From Cytobacillus dafuensis (lineage in GTDB: Bacteria > Bacillota > Bacilli > Bacillales > Cytobacillaceae): a stretch of DNA of 64,000 nucleotides. Under the pieces are notes generated by a model. That model searched no databases, was not told the origin of the DNA, and was given only the letters and a program-made list of their open reading frames with translations. The position numbers and the translations under genes were made by a program. Shown piece by piece: positions 18,379-27,747 of the stretch (position 1 is its first letter; the number at the start of each line of letters is the position of its first letter). The stretch spans positions 3,080,001-3,144,000 of the forward strand of contig NZ_CP042593.1 in the NCBI RefSeq assembly GCF_007995155.1, written 5' to 3'.

Positions 18379-19611
18379 TTATTTTTTTAAAAGTCTTGCA
18401 AGTCTTTTATTAAGGTCTTCTTCTGAAAATGGTGATTTTTTATTCTCTACAGTATGGGAAATTGATTTAGCCTTTTCTGTATAAATGAGTGCTTTTCTAT
18501 AGTTTTTCTCACGGTGTTCATAGATTTTTGCAAGTTCAATGCAGGCCTCCAACATTATTTTGTTATTTCCTGCGTCTGCAATTGCCATCCATAATTCTTC
18601 CGCTTCCGGCCATTTTTTTTGCTTTTTATACTCATAAGCAAGAGCATGTTTAGCATGAAGTGAATCAAGATTATTGCCTTGTGAAATATGTGAAAATACT
18701 TCTTTAGCAGAATCTGAGTCCCCTAGATGGGAAAACCACCTTCCAACTTCATATATTTCCCTGGACGTCTGTTTCTTATCAAGTCGAAGTATTTGAAAAG
18801 AAAGATGAGTATATAAACTAATAAGTGATAAAATATCAATTTCATTATGCTTTAAAATACCAATCATCCCTTGTGGATCTTTTCTTTCCACAAAATCAAA
18901 ATAAATCATCGGAGCAAGATAACCTGGAAGATCATCCTTCCTCTCTACCCCTAACACTTCCTTTTCTACGATTGAAAGCTTCATTCTATCCAGTTTATGT
19001 TTCCACATTCTTCTAGAAGCATGATATAGATCAAAATGACCAAATGGAGGAAGCTTTGGCACATGTTCCTTAATTAGCGTATGCCTAGTCTTAACTTGCG
19101 GCCAATCAAATGATTTTCCATTATATGTTGCCATTGTTCTATAATCGACACTATCAAGAAAGCTTTTATACAAAGGGATTTCCGCACCTGGATGTGGCAA
19201 AATATGTTGTTTTAGTTTTACCTTGTTATCAATTAAGCTTGCATGTCCAAGGATAAAGATCGTATTTCCTACCCCTCCTCCAAGGCCAGTTGTCTCAGTA
19301 TCAAAGAAAAAAAAGCTTTCTGGTTTATAGCCAGCTGCAGAAAGAGGATGATCTACATTTGAAGAATTCCACGCTTCAACTGCATCTGAGAATTGAGAAA
19401 AAGAATAAATACCATGTTTCTGGTCGATTGGAAATTCTTTCTCTCGCACAAGGCAGTAATCTCCATCGAAATAATATGGGGATACCCCCTCTTTTACCCA
19501 AAATTCTCTATAAGGTATTTCTTCATGGTGAGAGCTTTGAAATTTTTCCTTTTCTGTACGATCAGTCGACAAATGTGGTTTTAATCTATTTAGCTTGCTT
19601 TTAATTGACAT
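18379..19611 (-). CDS. mrfB: DEDD-type exonuclease MrfB (YprB)
   Basis: About 410 residues. An RNase-H-like exonuclease domain has FFFDTETTGLGGG (Asp and Glu, about 106-118), ATYNGKSFDWPQ (Asp, about 162-173) and HNEIDILSL (His/Asp, about 252-260). TPR-like repeats occupy the C-terminus. In B. subtilis, YprB acts with helicase YprA in a UvrA-independent mitomycin C repair pathway. The ATG at 19611 is preferred (GGTGG ribosome site), giving an 11-base overlap with yprA, so the two are coupled. Confidence 0.9.
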   Translation of the reverse strand: MSIKSKLNRLKPHLSTDRTEKEKFQSSHHEEIPYREFWVKEGVSPYYFDGDYCLVREKEFPIDQKHGIYSFSQFSDAVEAWNSSNVDHPLSAAGYKPESFFFFDTETTGLGGGVGNTIFILGHASLIDNKVKLKQHILPHPGAEIPLYKSFLDSVDYRTMATYNGKSFDWPQVKTRHTLIKEHVPKLPPFGHFDLYHASRRMWKHKLDRMKLSIVEKEVLGVERKDDLPGYLAPMIYFDFVERKDPQGMIGILKHNEIDILSLISLYTHLSFQILRLDKKQTSREIYEVGRWFSHLGDSDSAKEVFSHISQGNNLDSLHAKHALAYEYKKQKKWPEAEELWMAIADAGNNKIMLEACIELAKIYEHREKNYRKALIYTEKAKSISHTVENKKSPFSEEDLNKRLARLLKK

Positions 19612-21901
19612 GATTTCCACCAGTGCGAATCGTCATATTTGTAAAAATCGCTAAAATACTTTGCACATCTCTTTTAGCTGTGTCAGAAGACGTGTCTGTC
19701 CCAATACAGGAAGGACAGCCATCATCACATTGACACTTATTCACCATTTCTCCTGCTTCCATCAGTACATGTTCGAATCCTTCATATATCTTTTCGCATA
19801 ATCCAACCCCACCCGGATAACGATCATAGAAGAATATTGTCGGTTTTTCATTATGTTCAGCTTTCACTTGAGGAACAACATGAATATCTTGAGGATCACA
19901 CATGACAAATAGTGGTGCAATATGTCTTAACGCATGAGCTGCCCCTATTAGCCCCTGCTCCAAACGTCCTTGATCATTGTTTAAAAAATCCTCATTTAAA
20001 GAAAACCATGTAGAACTCGTATGCAACTCTGCCTCAGGCAGAGTAATCGGACCAGAACCTATATTTTCGTGAGTTTCAAATTTAATTTTCTTAAAAAGTG
20101 TTGCCATTGCTGTGACACTTACATCCCCATAGCCTATTTCACCCGAAGCTGTAAACCGATGTTTATCTTGTTCTAGAACCTTTAGCTGAACGGCAAGATT
20201 GGCATCTGTGAAATAATTAACATTAACCTCACTAACAAATGCTTTTTTCTCCTCCCAATCAAGCTTCTCTACTTGATATTGCTTACCTTGGTGAAGATAA
20301 ATAGCTTCATCATGAAGTAATGTCATGGCAGAAAATTGGTCCATTTCCCCAATCACTTTCACATTCGTAATATCAGATTGATCAATTATGACAACATTTT
20401 CTTGTGAGGCAGAACGAAGGCTTATATTATGGGCAGGAAATGAGTCATTCATCCAATAATATTTTTCTCCATTTTGAAAAAGGATTCTTTCTTCTGCTAA
20501 GTATTCTAGAACCTCATCTGTTTCAAATGAACCAAATGGCTCTCCAACTTTAAATGGAAGCTCATATGCCGCACATTTTATGTGATCAATTAAAATAATT
20601 AAGTTATCAGGGTTTATTCTTGCTGTTTCAGGGCTTCTTTTGAAAAAATAATCCGGGTTCTGAATGACGTACTGATCAAGCGGACTGCTGCTTGCTACCA
20701 TAATAACAAGGGATTCTCCATGCCTTCGCCCTGCTCGGCCAGCTTGCTGCCAAGAGCTTGCTATCGTCCCGGGAAAGCCCGTCATAATGCATACCTGAAG
20801 CTGTCCGATATCCACTCCTAGTTCAAGTGCATTTGTACTAACTACACCATAAATTTCACCTGAACGAAGGCCTTTCTCAATTTCTCTCCTCTCCGTTGGC
20901 AAATAACCTCCTCGATAACCTCGAATTGCTTTCGGACCTAATTTATGCTTAATTAAATCCTGCAAATATGTCAGCAAAATTTCAACTCTTACTCTGCTCC
21001 TAGCAAAAATTATCGTCTGGACTTTGTTTACCAAAAGGGCAGCAGCTAGCTTCCTGGCTTCTAAAGTAGCACTTCTTCTAATATTTAATGGCTTATTGAC
21101 AATTGGAGGATTATAAAAAACAAAATGCTTTTTTCCGCTTGGTGCTCCATTTTTATTGATTAATTCAACTGATTTTTCTGTAAGCTTTTCAGCAAGCTCT
21201 AATGGATTTGCAATAGTCGCTGAAGTACAAATAAAAATTGGATCGCTCCCGTAAAAACGACAAATTCTCTGCAAACGTCTTATAACATTTGCTACATGGC
21301 TTCCAAAAACACCTCTATAAATATGAAGTTCATCAATAATAACAAACTTCAAGTTCTCGAATAAGGAAACCCATTTTGTATGATGAGGCAAGATGGCAGA
21401 ATGCAGCATATCAGGATTTGTTATCACGACATGTCCTGCTTTCCGAACCTTCTGGCGTATATTTGATGGAGTGTCACCATCATATGTATAACTGTTTATC
21501 GCCAATCCTGAATCTTCAATGATTTCGTTTATTTCACTTTTTTGATCCTGTGCTAAAGCTTTTGTTGGAAACATATAAAGTGCTCTTGAACTTGGATCAT
21601 TTATGACCGTTTGCAAAACTGGAAGATTGTAGCATAACGTTTTCCCAGAAGCTGTTGGAGTAACTGCAACAAGACTTTTCCCTTTCATAGCCGTATCATA
21701 TGCTAATTTTTGATGCGTATATAGACTCGTAATCCCCCTTTTTTGTAATGCATCTTTTAGAGTGGGATGTAAATTTATTGGAAGGTCTGTAGTATTTGCC
21801 TCTTTTTCATCAATTGTGTGCCAATGAACTATATTATGTTTAAAAGGATCTGATTCTTTCATTTCCTTCATGATTTCATTTAAGTTTTTCCGTACTTTCA
21901 T
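19601..21901 (-). CDS. mrfA: mitomycin repair helicase MrfA (YprA)
   Basis: About 766 residues. A superfamily 2 helicase with Walker A TPTASGKT (about 82-89), the DEVH-type box DELH (about 187-190) and helicase C motifs (ALELGVDIGQ, QQAGRAGR). The C-terminal DUF1998-type region has four clustered cysteines in CQCDDGCPSC, a presumed metal site. It works with MrfB in excising mitomycin adducts. The ATG at 21901 is chosen because the in-frame GTG three codons earlier lies inside the GAGGTGA ribosome site. Confidence 0.92.
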   Translation of the reverse strand: MKVRKNLNEIMKEMKESDPFKHNIVHWHTIDEKEANTTDLPINLHPTLKDALQKRGITSLYTHQKLAYDTAMKGKSLVAVTPTASGKTLCYNLPVLQTVINDPSSRALYMFPTKALAQDQKSEINEIIEDSGLAINSYTYDGDTPSNIRQKVRKAGHVVITNPDMLHSAILPHHTKWVSLFENLKFVIIDELHIYRGVFGSHVANVIRRLQRICRFYGSDPIFICTSATIANPLELAEKLTEKSVELINKNGAPSGKKHFVFYNPPIVNKPLNIRRSATLEARKLAAALLVNKVQTIIFARSRVRVEILLTYLQDLIKHKLGPKAIRGYRGGYLPTERREIEKGLRSGEIYGVVSTNALELGVDIGQLQVCIMTGFPGTIASSWQQAGRAGRRHGESLVIMVASSSPLDQYVIQNPDYFFKRSPETARINPDNLIILIDHIKCAAYELPFKVGEPFGSFETDEVLEYLAEERILFQNGEKYYWMNDSFPAHNISLRSASQENVVIIDQSDITNVKVIGEMDQFSAMTLLHDEAIYLHQGKQYQVEKLDWEEKKAFVSEVNVNYFTDANLAVQLKVLEQDKHRFTASGEIGYGDVSVTAMATLFKKIKFETHENIGSGPITLPEAELHTSSTWFSLNEDFLNNDQGRLEQGLIGAAHALRHIAPLFVMCDPQDIHVVPQVKAEHNEKPTIFFYDRYPGGVGLCEKIYEGFEHVLMEAGEMVNKCQCDDGCPSCIGTDTSSDTAKRDVQSILAIFTNMTIRTGGNHVN

Positions 21902-22073
21902 ACTATTCACCTCATACTACTATTCTAGCGAATAAACGTTCGTTGTAAAAGAGGGAGCCTCTATTCTTTTTCTTCATAGAACATTCATATTCTTACAGTA
22001 TAAAAACACTTCTTTTAAATGTCTTTTTTGTTACAATGTTAGCAACAATGGTTTTACCATCAGAGGTGAAAAG

Positions 22074-22766
22074 ATGTTTAATTTAGAAATAAAAAAAGTA
22101 CTGTCGCAATTCACTCTTTTTCGAGACTTAAGTGATTCAGAAATGGAAAAAATTATTGAAATCTCTATCTCTAGGGAATGGAAGAAGGGCAGTCATGTCT
22201 TTATGCAGGATGATCCACTTGAAAATGTATATTTTATACAAAGTGGACGGATAAAGATTTATAAAAGTGATATTAATGGGAGAGAGCAAATCGTAGCAAT
22301 ATTGAAAAGTGGCGAGATGTTTCCACATGTCGGCTTTTTTCGTAAAGGCGGGTATCCTGCTTTTTCTGAAGTACTAGAAAATTCAATACTAGTCGTTGTC
22401 CCTATTGATCTATTTGAAAAAGTATTAATTGAAAATCCTGAGCTTTGTATTAAAGTATTTAAAGTACTTGGAGAAAAAATCGTTGATTTACAAGAAAGAT
22501 TGGAGTCGCAAATCCTTAATAATACGTATGAACAAATTATTAAACTACTTGTCCGTTTGGCAAAAATTCATGGGGAAGAAATGGATGAAGGATTGTATCT
22601 TTTAAAAACTGAATTCACGAATAAGGACCTTGCCAATATGATTGGAACGACGAGAGAAACCGTGAGTAGAACATTAACAAAGCTAAAAAAAGACCATTTA
22701 ATTGAAACTGACTCAGCAGGGAATATTATTATTGATCCTGACCGGCTGTTGGAAGAAATTTTTTAG
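22074..22766 (+). CDS. Crp/Fnr-family transcriptional regulator
   Basis: A 230-residue regulator: a cyclic-nucleotide-binding-type barrel (about 8-125), a dimer helix (about 128-150) and a winged helix (about 165-225). The recognition helix reads GTTRETVSRTL; R-E-x-x-x-R matches CRP-type proteins that bind TGTGA half-sites. It lacks Fnr's iron-sulfur cysteine set (only one Cys is seen), so it is not a classical oxygen-sensing Fnr. The ATG follows AGAGGTGAAAAG. It faces hcp, and a perfect TGTGA-N6-TCACA box lies before hcp, so control of hcp in response to nitrosative or low-oxygen conditions is likely. Confidence 0.88.
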   Translation: MFNLEIKKVLSQFTLFRDLSDSEMEKIIEISISREWKKGSHVFMQDDPLENVYFIQSGRIKIYKSDINGREQIVAILKSGEMFPHVGFFRKGGYPAFSEVLENSILVVVPIDLFEKVLIENPELCIKVFKVLGEKIVDLQERLESQILNNTYEQIIKLLVRLAKIHGEEMDEGLYLLKTEFTNKDLANMIGTTRETVSRTLTKLKKDHLIETDSAGNIIIDPDRLLEEIF

Positions 22767-22767
22767 T

Positions 22768-22813
22768 AAAAAAGAGAAGAACCCCTTTGACAATCTAAGG
22801 GTCTTCTCTTTTT
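22768..22813. terminator. bidirectional terminator between the regulator and hcp
   Basis: AAAAAGAGAAGA with ACCC pairs with GGGT and CTTCTCTTTTT. A run of A on the left and T on the right serves both convergent genes. Confidence 0.85.
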
Positions 22814-22846
22814 AGATAAGAATTATAAATTTTTCGAGATTGGGAT

Positions 22847-24139
22847 CTATACTAATTGCAGCATTTCTTGCATATCTTCTTGAGCTGTGCCAATTAGTTT
22901 TAGATTAAATGTTTCTTGAAGGACATTTAATACTCCCTCTGAAATAAATTCTGGCGCTTTTGGTCCGATACGAATATCTTGGATTCCTAAGCTAAACAAT
23001 CCTAAAAGGATGGCAACTGCCTTCTGTTCGAACCATGAAAGCACGATACTTACTGGCAGCTCATTAATTTCACATTCAAAAGCCTCTGCCAATGCTTTTG
23101 CAATTTTTACAGTAGATCCGGAATTATTGCATTGGCCTAAATCAATATATCTTGGGATATTTGTACCAGGTACGACCCCATAGTCAACATCATTAAAACG
23201 GAACTTCCCACAAGATGTTGTTAAAATAACTGTTTCTGGCGGTAAGGATGTAGCTAATTCACGATAGTATTCTCCTCCCTTGCCTGGCGCATCACAGCCT
23301 GCAATAACGAAAAACCTTTTAATCTTTCCTTCTTTAACAGCTGAAACGACCTCAGGAGCAAGACCTAATACAGTTTCATGATGGAAGCCTGTCAATAAAG
23401 TTTCATCGGATTCAATATTTGCTTCAGGCAATTCTAATGCTCGACTAATTAATGGGCTAAAATCATCATTTTCGATTTTCAAAACATTTTCAAGACCTGC
23501 CACTTCATAGGAGAACATGCGGTCAGCATATGTACCTTTAATTGGCATAACACAGTTCGTTGTTGCCAAAATCGCTCCTGGGAATTTTTCAAATAAGCGT
23601 CGTTGGTCATACCAAGCTTTACCGATATTCCCTTTCAAATGAGGATATTTTTTCAATTCTGGATAGCCATGTGCTGGAAGCATTTCCGAGTGGGTATAAA
23701 TATTGATACCTTTTCCTTCTGTTTGCTTTAATAGCTCTTGAAGTGCAAATAAATTATGCCCTGTAACAATAATACATTTACCTTCAATTTTATTTTGTGA
23801 AACACGGATCGGTTCTGGAATACCAAGTCTTTTTGTATGGGCTTCATCAAGAATTTCCATTACTCTAACAGCAGAACGTCCGACCTTCATCGCCATTTCT
23901 ATATGTTCCTGAACATTAAAGTTAGAATTAGTTAATGTTAAATAAAGGGCCTCATGTGTTGTAGCATCGACAAATGGATCTGTATATCCCAACTGATTCG
24001 CATGTGTACGATAAGCGGCAATACCCTTCAACCCAAAAATTATTGTATCCTGTAAGCTTGCGATTGTTTCATCTTTTCCACAAACACCGATTACTTTACA
24101 TCCCCCAGTTGGCGTCTGCTCACATTGGTAACAAAACAT
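22847..24139 (-). CDS. hcp: hybrid cluster protein (hydroxylamine/NO reductase-like), short form
   Basis: A 430-residue protein starting MFCYQCEQ. The N-terminal cluster ligands are C3, C6, C14 and C20 (Cx2Cx7Cx5C). Downstream His/Cys/Glu positions for the hybrid iron-sulfur-oxygen cluster are visible (TGHNLF; TTNCVMP; AGCDAPG; TTSCGKFRFND; QCNN). It is some 100 residues shorter than E. coli Hcp, as in the class III form lacking the helical part of domain 1. Hcp proteins reduce nitric oxide or hydroxylamine. Start chosen on GAGGAGGAATTTTTC-ATG. No hcr reductase gene is adjacent. Confidence 0.92.
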   Translation of the reverse strand: MFCYQCEQTPTGGCKVIGVCGKDETIASLQDTIIFGLKGIAAYRTHANQLGYTDPFVDATTHEALYLTLTNSNFNVQEHIEMAMKVGRSAVRVMEILDEAHTKRLGIPEPIRVSQNKIEGKCIIVTGHNLFALQELLKQTEGKGINIYTHSEMLPAHGYPELKKYPHLKGNIGKAWYDQRRLFEKFPGAILATTNCVMPIKGTYADRMFSYEVAGLENVLKIENDDFSPLISRALELPEANIESDETLLTGFHHETVLGLAPEVVSAVKEGKIKRFFVIAGCDAPGKGGEYYRELATSLPPETVILTTSCGKFRFNDVDYGVVPGTNIPRYIDLGQCNNSGSTVKIAKALAEAFECEINELPVSIVLSWFEQKAVAILLGLFSLGIQDIRIGPKAPEFISEGVLNVLQETFNLKLIGTAQEDMQEMLQLV

Positions 24140-24176
24140 GAAAAATTCCTCCTCATTAATTACTTGAACAGACTTT

Positions 24177-24219
24177 AGCATACAGTTTAGTAGGCACTTA
24201 CAGTGTGACGCAGATCACA
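24177..24219 (-). promoter_or_regulatory. hcp promoter with Crp/Fnr box at -41.5
   Basis: A perfect TGTGA-CGCAGA-TCACA palindrome lies at 24204-24219. Reading toward hcp, a TATGCT -10-like hexamer (24177-24182) would start transcription near 24170, placing the box centre at exactly -41.5, the class II activator position. No consensus -35 is seen at the right spacing, as expected for an activated promoter. The natural candidate to bind is the regulator at 22074-22766. Confidence 0.75.
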
Positions 24220-24271
24220 TTTTTTCTTTTGTCAAGAAGTGTTCAATATTGGAAAAACATGAAATAAATTT

Positions 24272-24384
24272 TTAGAAAAACTTGACGTTCACCAAGTCCT
24301 TTTTGGTGAATGCCTTAGCAGATATTTAATTGAATACACACTTTACTTTAGTACGTTAATAAACTTAAACTTCCTATTAGCTAA
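24272..24384 (+). repeat. palindromic repeat family 1, copy A (internal deletion)
   Basis: Starts TTAGAAAAACTTGACG and ends CCTATTAGCTAA. Compared with copies C and D it lacks about 22-26 bases between two TTAG direct repeats, removing the outer right arm of the hairpin. The tail CACACTTTACTTTAGTACG is identical to the other copies. It lies between hcp and hsp20 and is followed directly by a CTCGCC-GATT-GGCGAG hairpin. Confidence 0.8.
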
Positions 24385-24458
24385 TGAAAACTCGCCGATT
24401 GGCGAGCCTTGGAAAGGCGAAGACAGAGGAGTAGTTACACTTTCGCGCTCATACATGC

Positions 24459-24618
24459 CACGTCCTCTCAAAAGCTTCTCTTTTGATCGTGCGATGTATC
24501 TCTGACGAAGCTCTCCATGTCCTGTGGCATTCGCCCGACTAGGACATCCTCGCAAAAGCTATCGCTTTTCCTTCGTGCGATGTGAATGCTATCGAAGCCT
24601 TCCTTGTCCTTTCCATCG
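24459..24618. repeat. repeat family 2, copy with imperfect tandem duplication
   Basis: The stretch 24459-24533 closely matches 11990-12065 (shared blocks: CAAAAG, TTCTCTTTTG, TCGTGCGATGT, CTGACGAAGCT, GTCCTGT). A second, diverged version follows at about 24541-24618 (GACATCCTCGCAAAAG, TTCGTGCGATGTG, CTATCGAAGCC, TTGTCCT). So the unit appears twice in tandem with a period of about 80 bases. No gene is supported between 24385 and 24760. Confidence 0.6.
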
Positions 24619-24760
24619 TTCTTAATTCCTAAAATTGGAATTGTGTCGGATTATCTTCTGCACTGGCGATTTATAATTTCTTAACGTGGAACAAATGCCT
24701 AATTATTTTCATAGAATATGGTGGCTGTGCCATATTTATTTCATGAATGGAGATGAAAAT

Positions 24761-25228
24761 ATGAGTGATCAAGGAAGAAAGGAAAAAAATGAACCGTTTG
24801 GCGAAATAATGAAATCAATGAATCAATTTTTCCACGAGAAGCCTGTTAAGGGTTTTTTACAAACGATGGATGATTTTTTTAAAAACCCCTCCCCATTTCA
24901 TTCATCATTTCATATTGATGTACATGAAACCGCAGGTGAGCATATTATTACTGCAGAACTTCCTGGGGTAAAGCGTGAACAAATTCAACTAGATGTGCTG
25001 GATAATTATATAACTATTACTATTAATTCAAATGAATTATTTACTGAAGAGGATGAAAATCAGAAATTCGTTAAACGGCGGCAATCTATGCATAGATCAA
25101 GTAGAACCATCCCTCTTCCGCAACCCATTAATGAAAGAAAAGTAAAAGCGACTTATCAGAATGGTCTTTTACAAATACGTATTCCGAAACAGGTAGGAAA
25201 AAAAATCATAATCGATGAAATCAAATAA
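24761..25228 (+). CDS. Hsp20/alpha-crystallin small heat-shock protein
   Basis: A 155-residue ATP-independent holdase. The alpha-crystallin domain runs from about residue 50 to 145, with HIDVHETAGEHIITAELPGV, RSSRTIPLP and the family's A-x-x-x-N-G-L-L motif (ATYQNGLLQIRIPK). The last residues (KKIIIDEIK) contain an IxI-like element. Start placed at the ATG of MSDQGRKEK behind GGAGAT. It stands alone with its own terminator inside the accessory block. B. subtilis has related YocM, CotM and CotP; which is closest cannot be told here. Confidence 0.9.
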   Translation: MSDQGRKEKNEPFGEIMKSMNQFFHEKPVKGFLQTMDDFFKNPSPFHSSFHIDVHETAGEHIITAELPGVKREQIQLDVLDNYITITINSNELFTEEDENQKFVKRRQSMHRSSRTIPLPQPINERKVKATYQNGLLQIRIPKQVGKKIIIDEIK

Positions 25229-25263
25229 AAAACAAGCAGCGATAAACTGCTTGTTTCTTTATT
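25229..25263 (+). terminator. terminator of hsp20
   Basis: AAACAAGCAG and CTGCTTGTTT form a perfect 10-base stem around a 7-base loop, followed by CTTTATT. It begins directly at the stop codon. Confidence 0.85.
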
Positions 25264-25338
25264 AGCTAACATTTAAAAGTCTGCTGAAAAATAGCATTAG
25301 AAAAATTAGTATTCGACAGATGTCCTTGCAATCCGAAG

Positions 25339-27747
25339 TTACTCTAATGATGTATCAAGCCAACGATTAAAATAACCTGAAGGAACACTGAAATAATCTT
25401 TTGTAAACCTTATGAACTCATTCGTATCTACTTCTTTGTATTGAAAATGATGATAATAGTCTGAAAGAAATTGCATGCTAACCTCTTTGACATCTTCTCC
25501 TTTCATTCTATATTTGTCCTTCATCATCTTCAATAATTCAACGGCAGGCTGACCATATATAAATCCAGTGTTCTTCATTTTATCTAACGGAATATTAGAA
25601 TATTGTCTCCCTAGTGGAGGTTCTGACGATGCGATTCTTTCTATACGGCGATACGGAATACTAAAAGCATGTCTTTCGGTTTGATTTTTACCAGCATAAA
25701 AATACATCGAGGTTGCAAATTCAGTCATCCCTTCATCAACCCAAGCTTGATTATACTGATCATTTGCAACAACACCATAAAAATATTGATGGGCTATTTC
25801 ATGTACAATTGCGTTTCGATAGAAATAAGTATCCTCAATATATGGGTTAATCGTGACAACTCCAGAGTATTCCATAAACAGACCATTATCTAGAATAATA
25901 TCTAATTGTTTATGAGGGTACTTTCCTATGTTATCCTGATAAAACGACAATGCGTCTTTAGCAAGGGTCATTGTTTCTTTCAAATCTTTATGATGATCAT
26001 TTTTAGAGAATAAACGAATTTTTACTCCGTCATTTGCTATCTCCTCATGAACATCCATGTCCCTTATGATCGCAACAAAAAAATCTCTAACTTTATTTAT
26101 CTTTACTTTGCCTTCATTATTTTTAAGCTGTGGATCTTTCTCAGCAGATGAAATGAATGAATACCCCTTGGGTAGCTTGTATGCAATCTCAAAGTCGGAA
26201 AAGTCTGTATGATAGGTTTCAATTCCGTCGGAATATTCTTCCTTATTCCACTTTCCCTTTTGATAAGTTGCAAGCATTGGATACCATTGAGCCAAATAGT
26301 AATTATCCTTTTCCTTCGAAAAGCGAACACCTTCCTCTGGCACTGTAAATTCATAGTCGATTTTTACCTTAAATCTTTTTTTATCTTTCATTTCTGTAGG
26401 AAGATTAATTCTCAGCGTATCCCTTTCTAAACTATATTTAGCTTTTTCACCATTGATCTTGATTTCACCCATATTAATTTCAGAATAGCCCTTAACTGAT
26501 TGAAAATGATGACCTTTTTTAAATACATTTGGAATAAAGTAAAAAATGAGTTCATCCCATTTTTGATCTGATAAATTTTTCACAAGTATATTCGCTTCAG
26601 TTTTAAAAACTCCATTTTTATCCATTTCAAATTGAATATCATATTTAGCTTTGCTGTAATTTTTAACGCCAACATCATTATCTTTTGTTACTACAACATA
26701 TACACTTGCACTAATAAAAATAAGGAGCAATCCCATGAGAGCAAGCTTTTCTCCACTTGGCTTCCAAAAATTCCGCTTATTATTGTACTGTTTTCTAATT
26801 GGTTTTAATATTTGAATTTGTCCTGTCCTTATCCATGGGGTTCTTGAATAGTTTGATTGAAAGCGATTTTTCAAACCATTTGCCAGTAAACTAAATGAAA
26901 TAGTTGTAAATAATAAAATAATTAATGGGACAACCAGTATATGAGTATTCCCGTAAATGTTTCCCCTTGCTTGTCCGACTAATCCTGATAGCTCCTTCGT
27001 AGTGGATAAAAATATAAGAGGATCAAATCTAACAATCGTTCCACCGACAAAAATATTCATTAATGCAAGCTGCCCCATAATCGTTATGACATACACAATT
27101 TCTAATATGAACATAACTAAAATCGTTTCCTTTAATTGAGGAAAAATATGCTTCCAAATTAACCTGTTCCTGCTAGCTCCAAGAATATTTGCTGCCTCAA
27201 TATATACAGATTTATACAATTCATTCGTTTTCAATCTTACGGAGGAAACAATACTTGGAATACTAATTACAGAAGCAAGAATAATAAAATAGAAGACGAG
27301 AGTACTTGTTTCTAAAATACTATTAAAACTAATCGGTTTCATAAAAAAATATAATATTAGAAACAACGGAACATAACTCCAAGCATTCTCGAAGGCAATA
27401 ACCCAGCTAGGCGTTTTTTTCCATGTTCCAATATATAATCCAAAAACCGTGCCAAATAGCATTTTTATACACGTTACTGCTAATGCAATCAACACAGTAT
27501 AACGGATTCCGTACAATACCATCGTCAGTAAATCATAGCCCCATTTATCTGTTCCTAATGGATAGCTTTCATTTTCGAACGGTTCCAATGGTGGTGCTAG
27601 TACTTTTCCATTCGTATATTGAGTCTCTAGCAATTCTGTCAATGAATATGGAGCCAGAATCGGACCAAAAATGCTTAGAAAGATTAAAACAGATACAAAA
27701 AAGATTCCTAAATATAAAGAGTAATTAAGTTTATAAAGTTTATTCAT
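25339..27747 (-). CDS. OppC-like ABC permease fused to an M1-type metallopeptidase
   Basis: An 802-residue two-part protein. Residues 1-300 are a peptide-type ABC permease: an N-terminal helix (about 12-32), a PLGTDKWGYD element (about 63-72), several helices, and a conserved EAA loop, EAANILGASRNRLIWKHIFP (184-203), that contacts an ATPase. After a basic linker and another helix (about 337-354), residues 370-802 form an M1 (gluzincin) domain. That domain has the GxMEN-like FMEYSG (624-629), the zinc site HEIAH (649-653), the third ligand E672 (HEXXH-x18-E) and a likely catalytic Tyr in IYGQP (731). The peptidase should face outside. Start chosen at ATG 27747 (GAGGATTT), overlapping the upstream permease by eight bases. 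No ATPase or binding protein is adjacent. Confidence 0.88.
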   Translation of the reverse strand: MNKLYKLNYSLYLGIFFVSVLIFLSIFGPILAPYSLTELLETQYTNGKVLAPPLEPFENESYPLGTDKWGYDLLTMVLYGIRYTVLIALAVTCIKMLFGTVFGLYIGTWKKTPSWVIAFENAWSYVPLFLILYFFMKPISFNSILETSTLVFYFIILASVISIPSIVSSVRLKTNELYKSVYIEAANILGASRNRLIWKHIFPQLKETILVMFILEIVYVITIMGQLALMNIFVGGTIVRFDPLIFLSTTKELSGLVGQARGNIYGNTHILVVPLIILLFTTISFSLLANGLKNRFQSNYSRTPWIRTGQIQILKPIRKQYNNKRNFWKPSGEKLALMGLLLIFISASVYVVVTKDNDVGVKNYSKAKYDIQFEMDKNGVFKTEANILVKNLSDQKWDELIFYFIPNVFKKGHHFQSVKGYSEINMGEIKINGEKAKYSLERDTLRINLPTEMKDKKRFKVKIDYEFTVPEEGVRFSKEKDNYYLAQWYPMLATYQKGKWNKEEYSDGIETYHTDFSDFEIAYKLPKGYSFISSAEKDPQLKNNEGKVKINKVRDFFVAIIRDMDVHEEIANDGVKIRLFSKNDHHKDLKETMTLAKDALSFYQDNIGKYPHKQLDIILDNGLFMEYSGVVTINPYIEDTYFYRNAIVHEIAHQYFYGVVANDQYNQAWVDEGMTEFATSMYFYAGKNQTERHAFSIPYRRIERIASSEPPLGRQYSNIPLDKMKNTGFIYGQPAVELLKMMKDKYRMKGEDVKEVSMQFLSDYYHHFQYKEVDTNEFIRFTKDYFSVPSGYFNRWLDTSLE

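Noticed and set aside
24203..24242. TTGACA (minus strand) just upstream of the hcp box as a -35 element
   Set aside because: No -10 hexamer lies 16-18 bases from it; the box-to-TATGCT geometry fits an activated promoter better.
24343..24555. A 70-codon minus-strand frame upstream of hsp20
   Set aside because: It spans two repeat elements, has no ribosome site, and its product has no recognisable features.
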